DNA of 64,000 bases from Brevibacterium antiquum CNRZ 918 (GTDB lineage Bacteria; Actinomycetota; Actinomycetes; Actinomycetales; Brevibacteriaceae), in NCBI RefSeq assembly GCF_900169145.1, contig NZ_FXZD01000013.1, positions 1 through 64,000 of the forward strand, written 5' to 3'. Positions 1 to 8,417 of this stretch are shown here, piece by piece. The position numbers were made by a program, and so were the translations under genes. How positions within the stretch are numbered: position 1 is the first letter of the stretch; each line of letters opens with the position of its first letter. Below the pieces are notes generated by a model. It saw only the letters and a list, made by a program, of their open reading frames with translations, was not told the DNA's origin and did no database searches.

Positions 1-1
1 C

Positions 2-82
2 ACCGATCCCAAGATCCTGGCCCTACCCGGACCGGCATGGATCAACCAACCAAAGGAGGGCACCGAAACAGAGGCAGCCTAA
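2..82 (+). CDS. C-terminal fragment of a protein cut by the window edge
   Basis: An open frame enters from the left edge and stops at TAA (80-82), giving about 26 residues that end in a Glu/Thr/Ala-rich tail. The stop sits within a short inverted repeat (GAGGCAG at 71-77, CTGCCTC at 86-92). Too little is visible to name the protein. The balanced composition (Trp, Lys, Ile, Asn) in one frame is the only support for coding. Confidence 0.35.
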   Translation, partial: TDPKILALPGPAWINQPKEGTETEAA

Positions 83-161
83 CCACTGCCTCACTCACCC
101 TGGTACCGCTTGACTTGAAAAATTCCGGCCTGCAGCTGAGCCAACGTTTCTTCCCCGTTTT

Positions 162-656
162 CTAGCTACCTTGACCGGGAATAAGGTTGCGCGCCTCTTC
201 CGGATCTGTCGGGAATGCAATCTGATCTTCAGAGTATCCTTGTTCCCCCAACCTCATCGCCTCCATGAAGCCTTCTCCGGCCTCCGCTGTGTTCTCGTAC
301 TCCTTATCTGAAGCTCCACCTTCGTCTAGTGCCTTGGCAAGGATGAGAGCTTCTTTTGTGAGTACCAGCGACTCCCTGTGGCCGATGCAATCGGACCCCT
401 CAGAGATTCCCCACGACATATCCTTGACCCTTTGGGCGTATTCCTCCGCGTATTGAGCCTTTTCACTCATGTCCGGATTGTCCCGGTCACCAGCTACTGT
501 CAACCGCCATTCAAAGGCAAGCTGAGCAACTTCAGAGTTAGGAAAACATGGCTTAGCGGACCCTGTTGCATCCGTACTCGCTTGAGGATCTCCCCCGCTA
601 CAACCGACAAGAGTAAGCACACCGGCAACAAGGAGCGCGGGGACCGACTTCTTCAT
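162..656 (-). CDS. Putative lipoprotein of unknown function
   Basis: A 164-residue protein starts with a short basic n-region (MKKS), a hydrophobic core and a lipobox-like TLVGC with the cysteine at residue 19. It is therefore predicted to be exported, lipidated and anchored on the outer face of the membrane. The mature part is acidic and helical, with two further cysteines (in CFPN and DCIG) that could form a disulfide. I do not recognise a family. No gene follows it closely, so it appears to be a single transcription unit in accessory DNA beside a transposase relic. The lipobox call is good; the function is unknown. Confidence 0.75.
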   Translation of the reverse strand: MKKSVPALLVAGVLTLVGCSGGDPQASTDATGSAKPCFPNSEVAQLAFEWRLTVAGDRDNPDMSEKAQYAEEYAQRVKDMSWGISEGSDCIGHRESLVLTKEALILAKALDEGGASDKEYENTAEAGEGFMEAMRLGEQGYSEDQIAFPTDPEEARNLIPGQGS

Positions 657-883
657 TTCATCATGACCTTCTACGTGACAGGATACAACTATGGTTACAG
701 TATATACCTGAGTTCCGCAGGTTTAGTTACCCACCACCGTGTATGGAGAAGCGGTTTCCGGTAGCGGATGCGAAAGGGACTGATGCAAGGAGAGGTGACA
801 ATTCGAGTGTCACGCTGCGACTGGCTGTCGCCGAAGATGCGAGATTTAGTGTCGATGATGTACCAAGGTTGTACAGCACTTCG

Positions 884-1123
884 TTACACATGTGCTATCG
901 CAAACCGCTCCACTACATCTGTCACGCGGGGTTTGTCCGCGGTGTCGAAGTCAAGTGTGGCCTGTCCGGGATCAGCCAGTTTTGCTTTGCCGGCCTCGAC
1001 CAGAGTCGCGAGGCCGTCGGGCAAGTGGGCCGAGCCGAGGTACTCGATGTTTCGGTACTTCCCGCCCGTCTAGTCCGCGATCTGAACAGCCGTGGCGGCA
1101 GACGCGGTCGGCACCTTGCGCAC
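884..1123 (-). pseudogene. Relic of the N-terminus of an IS1634/IS1380-type transposase
   Basis: Translating the minus strand from a GTG at 1123 gives VRKVPTASAATAVQIAD, then an in-frame TAG (1070-1072), then TGGKYRNIEYLGSAH and about 45 more residues up to TAA at 884-886. This matches the N-terminal pattern I recall for IS1634-like DDE transposases (VRKV.TASGATAVQI followed by a positively charged stretch and HLGSAH). The internal stop and the missing catalytic region show a decayed fragment. It marks the area as a former insertion target. The family name is from memory; the internal stop is directly visible. Confidence 0.6.
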
Positions 1124-1139
1124 GAATGCCCACGATACT

Positions 1140-1658
1140 GCTCAAATTAGTTACCCAAACATGAGCTAAGCGGTCCTCTGACCAGCACGAATAGGTCGAG
1201 AAACCACGAAAACCTCACGTACCTGTGCAAGTCAGGCCCGAGGGGCCGCTCTCCCACACCGACAGGCAGGAGATCGAACAGATATCCGGTGCCCGCTCTC
1301 AAATCGACGATGTCGTGGTCAGACAAGGCTTCGACAAAATTCTCGAGGAGCTAGAGGGGCCCTTGTCCCGACATGTACATGCGGATGGCGTGGTTTCGCA
1401 GAGCCATGGACAGCACCGCCGCTCAGAAGTTGGGACGGTGCCTATTTGTTCAGCTCGCACGAGAATGGCGCGAGAGTGAACCTGGCGTTCCAAAAATTGG
1501 CTGCAAGCTATGCTGCAGCAACACTTCGGCCCGCCGAAGCCTGGACGGACGGCGAAGAGGTAACTCGATTGCAGGAAGAGCGCGCCGAGCACGTCGAGTC
1601 GGTCGGCCTACACTACGCATAGATGTGGCCGTGGAGCCGAGGTGCCATCATGCCGTTC
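1140..1658. other. Stretch with no gene I can support
   Basis: About 500 bp between the transposase relic and the restriction-modification operon. Frames on both strands are open for at most about 100 codons, but their compositions look like noise and none has a convincing ribosome binding site. A minus-strand fragment near 1260-1350 (reading ENFVEALSDHDIVDL) looks protein-like but is bounded by stops and could be another gene relic. No clear terminator was seen at the end of the operon at 1659. Confidence 0.4.
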
Positions 1659-3011
1659 TTAAACTCCGAAACGCTGCAGCGCTGATTCCACCTTTTTGAT
1701 CGCTTCTGTGCTCTTCTGTACCGACTCGGATAATTCGTTCCATGCCTCCTGGGCCATCTGTGCGTCGACCTCGTCGAACGGTGGAATCACTACCTTCTCG
1801 AGGTCGGACTCATAGAGCGCGTCTACGACTGAACCACACGCTAGTGCTGCGATCTGATGCTGGACGATGTCAGACGCCATAGAAGCCCAGATCCAACCAG
1901 TATGGTTTTCGTTCTTCGGAGCAGCCCGACCAACGTGGCCCGAGGCGAACCAGTCAGCTCTATCTTCCAACACCACGGACGGGTAGCCCAGGGATTCCTC
2001 TGCGCGGCCGTCAGCCTGGAAAGTGATCCAACCCTTCTCTAACCCGTACCCCGAGTTCTTGTCGACTGAGCGCGTGGCTATGTTCTTCGCGCCGACGACG
2101 TCAAGCTGAAGGATTTGTCGCCCTGAAAGGAATGGCACCCCTTCCTCGGGTCCGACGTAGTATAACTTTGGCCTACCGCCTGGCTTAATGACGTTGGCAG
2201 CATCCCCGAGTAGGCCCCCGCCATTATCCATGAGTTGCTTACGCACATCAGCTATGTGCTGCGAGTGGAAAGCCGCGTCGAGCCGAGTACCAATTTCGCT
2301 GGCTTTAACGGTCCAGCCGGCACGGTATGGCTCGACCGGCTCACTTGGGTATTTTTCGTTGACACGTTCTACGACGGAACGCAATTTGGTGCGTGCATTT
2401 CCACGGGTTTCGACGGCTTCCCGCATCAATTTGGCTACTTCGTTCTGAACCGAACTAATAAACGGAATTTCGACGTTTGAGACCTGCCCAATCGTGATGT
2501 GGTCGATAACAGAACCGTTTAGGTCTCCCCGAAGCAGGGCCTGGCCAGTCGGGGACTGTAGGACAGCCAGTGTATAGTAGCGGTCCATTTCGTCGGCAAT
2601 GGTCACCCTGATCATGTCGTGTGACAGAGCGAACCGAGCCAGATAGTCATCAGCAATAGTGAGCGGCCCCAAGTTCCGGCCGGAACATGTCTGTAGCAGG
2701 TCACCTGGTTGGATCCGATATTCTTCCAGGTCTTCCGTGCGTTTGATCGACAGGCGGTCGGCTTCTGGCGGAAGAAATTCGAACACGTCATAAGGACGCA
2801 AGTAGGATATGTATTCCTCGCTTGGGGCAGCGTAGGCCCGTTTGAATCGTGCCGGAGCACGCACATTCGCGTAGTCGCCAACTGCTCGCAGGTCCACCTC
2901 GGCTGCATTTTTCAACACAACCTTGATGCGGACTGCGGTCGACGTGAAGTAGCGTGCGTCGATGCGATTGCCTTCGTAGAGCGCAGCTGAGCGGACGGGG
3001 GCGAGTCTCAT
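1659..3011 (-). CDS. DNA specificity subunit (HsdS-like) of a BcgI-type R-M system
   Basis: A 450-residue protein with two similar halves, each a target recognition domain followed by a helical spacer. The first half ends in a helix rich in Arg/Lys/Glu around residues 195-215, and a second domain starts near residue 230 (WTVKASEIGTRLDAAF), closing with a C-terminal helix. This is the architecture of type I and type IIB S subunits, which read the two halves of a bipartite target. The start overlaps the stop of the upstream methylase-nuclease gene by four bases (ATGA, 3008-3011), so translation is coupled. A two-gene R-M + S layout without a separate HsdR favours a BcgI-like type IIB enzyme over classical type I. 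The target sequence cannot be predicted by eye. Confidence 0.8.
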   Translation of the reverse strand: MRLAPVRSAALYEGNRIDARYFTSTAVRIKVVLKNAAEVDLRAVGDYANVRAPARFKRAYAAPSEEYISYLRPYDVFEFLPPEADRLSIKRTEDLEEYRIQPGDLLQTCSGRNLGPLTIADDYLARFALSHDMIRVTIADEMDRYYTLAVLQSPTGQALLRGDLNGSVIDHITIGQVSNVEIPFISSVQNEVAKLMREAVETRGNARTKLRSVVERVNEKYPSEPVEPYRAGWTVKASEIGTRLDAAFHSQHIADVRKQLMDNGGGLLGDAANVIKPGGRPKLYYVGPEEGVPFLSGRQILQLDVVGAKNIATRSVDKNSGYGLEKGWITFQADGRAEESLGYPSVVLEDRADWFASGHVGRAAPKNENHTGWIWASMASDIVQHQIAALACGSVVDALYESDLEKVVIPPFDEVDAQMAQEAWNELSESVQKSTEAIKKVESALQRFGV

Positions 3012-5122
3012 CTCTGTTCACCTAGCCAGTTCCGGTAGGCCTCAGCCACCTCTGGCAGTTCATCGTCTACTTGGCGTTCGGTCACTTCGATCTCGCGGAG
3101 AACCTCACTACCGGACTCTTGGTCGATTTCGGCGATAGTTTCAACTCTTTTGATAAGTGCGTCCGATCCGTCCGCAGTTCGTCGCCAAATCACGCTGCCC
3201 CGCTTGTCGTGTCCGATCTTCTCAGCAACTGCCATGAATAGCGGGTAGTCCAGTCCGTCGTTCTCCGCGGTCTCCTCCTCATTGGACGAGAGACGGCGCA
3301 TGAGGACCATTGAAGTCTGCGTATCGTTTCCTGGTTGGAACAGGTCGCGATGCATGTCCACCACAGCTAAAATTTGAGCCTTTCGCAAGATCCAATTCCG
3401 TACGTAGGCCGTGCTGGGGTTATTGAGTATGCCGTTTGGGATAACCATTGCCATCCTTCCTGTCCCGGGAACGAGCAGTTGGAGGGCTCTCTCGATGAAA
3501 AGAATTTCGGGAGGCTGAGACTTCTGTAGGACGCGGTTACCGTTCTTGTCGAGCCGAATCGACCACTTGCCGTCCATGTCGATGTCCCACACTGCCGCTA
3601 GGTCGTACTGAGAAAGCGTGCCTTCGTCGTCAATTGGAATTTTTGCACCGAACGGAGGATTTGAGACTATTACGTCGATAGAACCTAGCGTGATCGCATC
3701 GTGCAGTTTATTAGACCATTTATGAGGATTATCCAAAGTGTTGGCTTGGAATAAGCCGCCGGAGCCATCGTTATTCATGACCATGTTCATTTTCGCGGCC
3801 CGCACTAAAGCAGGATTTAGGTCGATGCCGAAGACACATTGACGAAAATATTCGTCTCTGCGTCGATAGAGTTCGTCGCGCTCGAAATCACTACCATGCG
3901 TTGGGTCTACCCACTGCTCACGCTCTGTCTTCTCGATGTACTCAAGTGCATGGTTCATTCCAGTAATGAGGAAGCCGCCTGTCCCACAAGAAGGGTCGAG
4001 AATTCGTTCATTCGGTTGTGGGTCAAGCATTGAAACAGCCATACGGCAAGCATTGCGAGGTGTGAAGAATTCCCCACGGTCACCGCGCAGGTTCGACCCG
4101 ACGATCTCCTCGTAGGCGACGCCTTTTACATCGACTGGAGAACGGAGCAAAGAGAATCCTTGCAGCTCCGTGACCACGTACGCGACGACCTCGGACTTGA
4201 GATCAATGTCGGCATCCTTTGCGTCGAAGATGGTCGGGTATTTTTTGACTACGCGCTGCTGAAAAAGACCCTGGATGCGCTTCTTTGCGGCAGAGGCCAC
4301 AGTCGCACTACCGCGCTCGGACGGTGTCGCGAAGAAGTTCAATTTCGGGGACCGCTCATCCTCAATTTTGGTGAAGATGAGCTTGAGTAGTTCCCAGAAC
4401 GCCTCGGTTTTTTGTTTGCCCTCGTGAGCTGCGATGTAGTTGTGGCATCTTCGGAAAGCAAACAACAGGTTGTCCGCCGTCGCGACTTTGAGGTCCTTAC
4501 GCTTGGGGCGCTGGGCATCTGCTTCGGCTTGACCAAAAGCTGGGATATCGATGATGTCTTCGAAGAACCACCCACCTTTGCCGTCGTCGCGTTTCGCGAA
4601 ACAGAATCGGTCGGTGCCATTGGTCCACATGCCGTACTGGGCGTTGAGGCACGACGCCATGTAGGACTGTAATTGTCCGATGCCTTCACTTTTGTGGGTT
4701 GGCTTTATATCAGCTTTCTTCGTTTCAACGAGAATATAGGCGTTGGCCTGAGTATGATCGGTGCCTTTGTCGAAAACCATGATATCGACACGTCTCCGTG
4801 AAGATCCGACTCGGATAGAAAACTCAGAGGCACAATCCGATGGTGCGTATCTATATTGTCGGACGAGCGCCTTTTCGATATTTTGCCGAACGTACTCCTC
4901 TGGCGTGTCATTCACAAATTTGCCGGTGAGGAAGTCTGACACTTTGCCGTCTGGAACGGACCCGACAGGGACGACGGAAGGGGAGACCACGGGAGGCGCA
5001 ATAGACACTCGGAAATTCCTTCTAAAGACGACATTTGAACGGCAGGAGGGCCCTTCGAGCGATCCGCGCACGGAGTCGCAGTTCCAGGCAAGTCTATCGT
5101 GAAGACTTTCTAGTTTCCGCAC
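3008..5122 (-). CDS. Fused PD-(D/E)XK nuclease / N6-adenine methylase (BcgI A-like)
   Basis: A 704-residue protein. Residues about 85-210 form a restriction-endonuclease-like fold: VDIMVFD followed by ILVETKK supplies the D...ExK signature, in a type I R N-terminal-like domain. The remainder is an N6-adenine methylase with motif I DPSCGTGGF near residue 377, the preceding GEFFTPR motif, and motif IV NPPFG near residue 486. Cleavage and methylation therefore sit in one chain, with specificity from the gene at 1659-3011. No ATP-dependent translocase (HsdR helicase) is present. The first ~60 residues look non-native; a GTG at 4942 (VSDFLTGKF) is a plausible true start, so the annotated N-terminus is uncertain. 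BcgI A is of similar size (recalled). The gene lies next to the phage attL, on the accessory side. Confidence 0.82.
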   Translation of the reverse strand: MRKLESLHDRLAWNCDSVRGSLEGPSCRSNVVFRRNFRVSIAPPVVSPSVVPVGSVPDGKVSDFLTGKFVNDTPEEYVRQNIEKALVRQYRYAPSDCASEFSIRVGSSRRRVDIMVFDKGTDHTQANAYILVETKKADIKPTHKSEGIGQLQSYMASCLNAQYGMWTNGTDRFCFAKRDDGKGGWFFEDIIDIPAFGQAEADAQRPKRKDLKVATADNLLFAFRRCHNYIAAHEGKQKTEAFWELLKLIFTKIEDERSPKLNFFATPSERGSATVASAAKKRIQGLFQQRVVKKYPTIFDAKDADIDLKSEVVAYVVTELQGFSLLRSPVDVKGVAYEEIVGSNLRGDRGEFFTPRNACRMAVSMLDPQPNERILDPSCGTGGFLITGMNHALEYIEKTEREQWVDPTHGSDFERDELYRRRDEYFRQCVFGIDLNPALVRAAKMNMVMNNDGSGGLFQANTLDNPHKWSNKLHDAITLGSIDVIVSNPPFGAKIPIDDEGTLSQYDLAAVWDIDMDGKWSIRLDKNGNRVLQKSQPPEILFIERALQLLVPGTGRMAMVIPNGILNNPSTAYVRNWILRKAQILAVVDMHRDLFQPGNDTQTSMVLMRRLSSNEEETAENDGLDYPLFMAVAEKIGHDKRGSVIWRRTADGSDALIKRVETIAEIDQESGSEVLREIEVTERQVDDELPEVAEAYRNWLGEQR

Positions 5123-5226
5123 TTCCCGGATCTTGGGCGAGCTGTGACCGGGCCTGCAAGTCGGATCTTCAGTTGATCCTGGACGAGTTCGCCTGGCCGA
5201 GGATTGATTAATAAGTTTGTTACGGT
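5123..5226. other. Short gap between the R-M operon and attL
   Basis: This gap presumably holds the promoter for the leftward R-M operon. Read on the minus strand, the sequence just beyond attL should continue the cpaF frame of the attB gene, but it hits a stop (TAA) two codons past the core. The left flank is therefore not the rest of cpaF. Confidence 0.5.
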
Positions 5227-5243
5227 GAGTTGACCCAGATCTC
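5227..5243 (+). other. attL, left attachment site core of the phage-like element
   Basis: GAGTTGACCCAGATCTC occurs here and again at 17767-17783, 15 bp after the stop of the tyrosine integrase gene. The 17-bp identity is bounded by mismatches on both sides. On the minus strand the core reads EIWVNS, a conserved stretch of CpaF/TadA ATPases, so attB lies in a coding sequence. Confidence 0.85.
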
Positions 5244-5401
5244 CCGTAATCTGATTGGTTTTGATTGTCCGTTATAGTTCACTATGTCTGACCTGCATAA
5301 ACATGTGGTCCTTGATGGTCGGTTGGTGTGTTGTGATGACCTTTCTGCGGACTCTCTGCGGACTCAAGGCAGACCGAGCCTCGAGCATCTATGATTTCAG
5401 C

Positions 5402-5848
5402 ATGTGTAGTGACCTGCCGCCGAAGCCAGATATGCCGCCTGTCTACCCTCGGCCAGATATAACCGCGGGCGCCGGCTTCGAGGACCTGCAGCGGCACGAT
5501 GCCCTCCGAAGCCAGGCCGAGCAGGTGGCCGGCTACCACTTCACTGAGTGGGTGCCAGTGCTCGATCAGCTGCGCGCCGAGAAGCAGGACGATGAGGCCC
5601 TGGCACTGCTGATGGAGATCATCGCGGCTACCGAACGTGGTGTACGCTTCTCAGGCCGAGAGCCCGCCCCTGGATACACTCACCGGGCCGCTGTGATCCT
5701 TCGACGGAGGAAGGACTACCAGGCCGAGATTGACCTCATCGAGCGGTGGGAGCGCGCATGTCCCCCTGAGCGGCGCGGGCCGGGTGCGACTCAGGGGAAG
5801 CTGGCTGAACGTAAGCGCAAGGCGAGAGAGCTGCTAAGTCGCATTTGA
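5402..5848 (+). CDS. Small helical (TPR-like) protein inside the element, unknown function
   Basis: A 148-residue protein from an ATG at 5402. An open frame extends further upstream, but that part has a poor composition and crosses near attL. The sequence is rich in Arg, Glu, Ala and Leu, with helix pairs around residues 35-75 (WVPVLDQLRAEKQDDEALAL) and 90-120 that resemble tetratricopeptide units. It is the only rightward gene in the left half of the element and sits right against attL, a usual place for cargo (morons). A block of palindromes follows its stop. I cannot assign a function. Confidence 0.6.
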   Translation: MCSDLPPKPDMPPVYPRPDITAGAGFEDLQRHDALRSQAEQVAGYHFTEWVPVLDQLRAEKQDDEALALLMEIIAATERGVRFSGREPAPGYTHRAAVILRRRKDYQAEIDLIERWERACPPERRGPGATQGKLAERKRKARELLSRI

Positions 5849-5961
5849 AATGCGGGATGCACTTTCGCATTTGAAATGCGGAGGTCGGATTTCAAATCCG
5901 AGATGGATCTCGCGTTTGAAACGCTGACTGCGACCATCTTGCTGACGTCAGCAAGATGGTC
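5840..5961. repeat. Cluster of five palindromes ending in a perfect 30-bp palindrome
   Basis: CGCATTTGAAATGCG occurs at 5840-5854 and again at 5866-5880. Related forms follow: CGGATTTCAAATCCG at 5886-5900 and GCGTTTGAAACGC at 5912-5924. All share an odd-length design with a TTTGAAA/TTTCAAA core. The last, 5932-5961, is an exact 30-bp palindrome with centre GACGTC and arms starting GACCATCTTGC; it overlaps the stop of the tape measure gene. No T-run follows, so classical termination is not obvious. It lies between converging genes. Confidence 0.8.
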
Positions 5962-8263
5962 AGATGTTCACACCGATGTAGGCGCTCGCCTTACGTGCGG
6001 TCTCCGACGTGGGCTCGGCAACCGGGTTGGTGATGTGGAAGTTGATGTTGCTCGTCGGCCCGGTGTCCTCGTCCAGGCCCGAGGCGCTGCTGCTCGGTCG
6101 AGTCATCCCGGGGATGCTCGGTGCATCGAACGCCGCGGCCTTCATGAGTGCATCGGTCTGTCGCACCACGTCCGACGTTCCCGATGCCATGCCGTCCGCG
6201 AGGCCCTCCGACATCGACTGACCGGAGTAGAACGTCCAGCCCTTGCCTGAGAAGGGGCCTTCCTTGGCCGGTGAGAACGGGAAGAAATTGCGAATCCGGT
6301 TCAGGCCATTCTTCACTGCATTGACCGCGTTGTTGAAGGCATTGACGATGCCGTCCTTGAAGCCGTCGATCATGGCCTTGCCGGAGTTGTAGAGCTTCGA
6401 CCCGATGTTGCCGAGGGCGGACAGTGCCCGCCCTGGGAGTCGGCGGACGAAGTTCACAGCACCGTTGATGCCATTGCGTACCGCGTTCTTGATGCCGTTC
6501 CATGCATTCGAGGTCGTGTTCTTGACCCGGTTCCAGGTGTTCGTGATCCAGTTCTTGATCTGCTGCACCTTGTCCTGCACGGTCCGGACTGCGGAGATGA
6601 TGGCGCGAGCTATAGCCATCTTGATCCCGTTCCACAGTTTCGCGGTCATCGACTTAATCATGGTCCAGGCGTCCGAGATCCAGTTCTTGACCTTGTCCAC
6701 AGCATTCGTGACCGCAGTGATGATCGAGGTCCACACGCCCTTGATCTTCTCGATGATCCAGGTCCAGACGGCCGAGGTCACGGCCTTGATCTTGTCCCAG
6801 TGTCGAATGACGGCAGTGACCGGGCTCAGGAGTGCGAGGAAGTCGACGATGGTGGACCAGTTGTCCTTGATCCAGTTGACGACGGTGTCCCAGATCTCCG
6901 TGGTCTTGTCCTTGATCCAGGTCCAGGCGCCGGTGATGGTGTCGACGATCGCGTTGAACACGGTGACCGCGGTCGTTTTGATCCACTCCCACGCGGTGCC
7001 GAGCCAGTCCATGAAGTTCGACCAGATCTCTTTGCCCGTCTCGGTCTGGGTGAAGAACCACACCAGGGCAGCGACCACGGCCACGACAGCCGCGATGATG
7101 AGCACGATGGGGTTCGCCATCATGGTCAGCCATAGACCCTTGAGCGCACCACTGACGAGCATGATCCCCGCCTTCATGAGGCCAAGCAACGGGCTGATCA
7201 TTCGGAACAATCCACCAAGGATATTGAGCGGCCCTGGGATCATCGCGATAACGCCGGCGATGGCACCGAATGCGGTGATCATAGTGCCAACAGTGGAGAT
7301 TAAGGAACCGAGAATCAGCAGCACCGGCCCGGCTGCGACAGCGATGCCACCGATGACAACGATCGCCTTCTGGATGGGCGCGGGGAGTCCAGCGAACCAC
7401 TCGATGACCGACTTCACGGCGTTGAGGACCTTCGCGAACACGTCACTGATGACCGTCGACGCCTCGGATGCCCACGCCTGCACCTTGTCAGAGGTCAGCC
7501 ACCCGATGAACTCCTCGATGCTGTCCTTGGACTGCTCGAAGACTCCGCCGAGGAGTGTCTCGCCGATGATCCCGACCCAGTTCTGGACATTCTTCGCCAT
7601 GCCCTCCCAGGTGCCGGCGATCTCCTCGGCCATGCCGCCATAACCGTCGTCGATGATCGCGAGGAAGTCATCCATCGACACTTCGCCGCTGTTCAGCATC
7701 TCGCGGAGGGCTTCCCCGCTGACCCCGAAGTGATCCTTCGCATTCTTGGAGAAGGCGGGTAGCCGCTCGGTCATCATGTCGAAGTTGGTGGCGGTGAGGT
7801 GCCCGAGGTCTGCGGTCTGGCCGAAGATCTTATTCATCTCGTCGAAGGAGCCAGAGCCGGAGACGACGGCGGAGTCCATGAGCTGGACGTACTTGGTGAG
7901 CTCCTTACCCTCCTTGACGCCTGCAGCCATGCCGTTGGCAGCGGCGAATGTGCCTTCCGCCATCGTCATCATGCCGCCCTCAAGGTCATTCGTGAGCTGG
8001 CCGGTGATGCGGTTGACGTCGTCGGTCGAATACCCGAGGCCACGCATCTGCGCTTTCGCAGTATCGAGGGACTTGAGGCGTCCCCAGCCGAGTGCGGCAG
8101 TGATGCCACCGACTGCACCGGCGGCGCCGACTGCGGGGAGAGTGATGCCCTTTGTGAGGCTTCCACCGACGTTGGAGATCTTGCTGCCGATGTTCTGGAA
8201 GGTGGAACCGACTGAGCTCCACTTCGAGGTTGCGGTGCCAGCGGCCGAGGCCATGCGGTTCAC
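5960..8263 (-). CDS. Phage tail tape measure protein
   Basis: At least 767 residues. The N-terminal part carries the typical tape-measure sequence (GSKISNVGGSLTKGITLP, then a Gly/Ala-rich hydrophobic helix and repeated short helices). The middle has strong hydrophobic segments (about residues 295-400). Long tryptophan-spaced repeats follow (TWIKDKTTEIWDTV and similar units, residues about 430-600), and a FSPAKEGPFSGKG motif near residue 670 is common in tape measure C-termini. Tape measure proteins set tail length and are threaded into the cell at infection. The start is unresolved: the frame is protein-like back to about 8338 (ALSVGELTAFISVD) but has no ATG or GTG there, only a stop (TGA) two codons further up. 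Confidence 0.85.
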   Translation of the reverse strand: MNRMASAAGTATSKWSSVGSTFQNIGSKISNVGGSLTKGITLPAVGAAGAVGGITAALGWGRLKSLDTAKAQMRGLGYSTDDVNRITGQLTNDLEGGMMTMAEGTFAAANGMAAGVKEGKELTKYVQLMDSAVVSGSGSFDEMNKIFGQTADLGHLTATNFDMMTERLPAFSKNAKDHFGVSGEALREMLNSGEVSMDDFLAIIDDGYGGMAEEIAGTWEGMAKNVQNWVGIIGETLLGGVFEQSKDSIEEFIGWLTSDKVQAWASEASTVISDVFAKVLNAVKSVIEWFAGLPAPIQKAIVVIGGIAVAAGPVLLILGSLISTVGTMITAFGAIAGVIAMIPGPLNILGGLFRMISPLLGLMKAGIMLVSGALKGLWLTMMANPIVLIIAAVVAVVAALVWFFTQTETGKEIWSNFMDWLGTAWEWIKTTAVTVFNAIVDTITGAWTWIKDKTTEIWDTVVNWIKDNWSTIVDFLALLSPVTAVIRHWDKIKAVTSAVWTWIIEKIKGVWTSIITAVTNAVDKVKNWISDAWTMIKSMTAKLWNGIKMAIARAIISAVRTVQDKVQQIKNWITNTWNRVKNTTSNAWNGIKNAVRNGINGAVNFVRRLPGRALSALGNIGSKLYNSGKAMIDGFKDGIVNAFNNAVNAVKNGLNRIRNFFPFSPAKEGPFSGKGWTFYSGQSMSEGLADGMASGTSDVVRQTDALMKAAAFDAPSIPGMTRPSSSASGLDEDTGPTSNINFHITNPVAEPTSETARKASAYIGVNI

Positions 8264-8417
8264 GAAGCCTGAGACGCCTCTGTCGGCTTTCGTGGAGTCG
8301 ACGGATATGAAGGCGGTGAGTTCGCCAACTGAGAGAGCGATACGTCACCGCCTCCTTTCCCCCAAGTGTGAGCTGATAGGTCTACTTCCATTGTACCTGC
8401 ACGAATGCACACTAAAC

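Noticed and set aside
1225..1699. Several 84-108 codon frames on both strands
   Set aside because: Mixed, cysteine- and arginine-rich compositions without motifs or start signals; at best gene relics.
6405..7643. 412-codon plus-strand frame opposite the tape measure gene
   Set aside because: Antisense shadow of a strongly coding region; composition rich in Met, Ile, Thr and Ser without a domain, no ribosome binding site.
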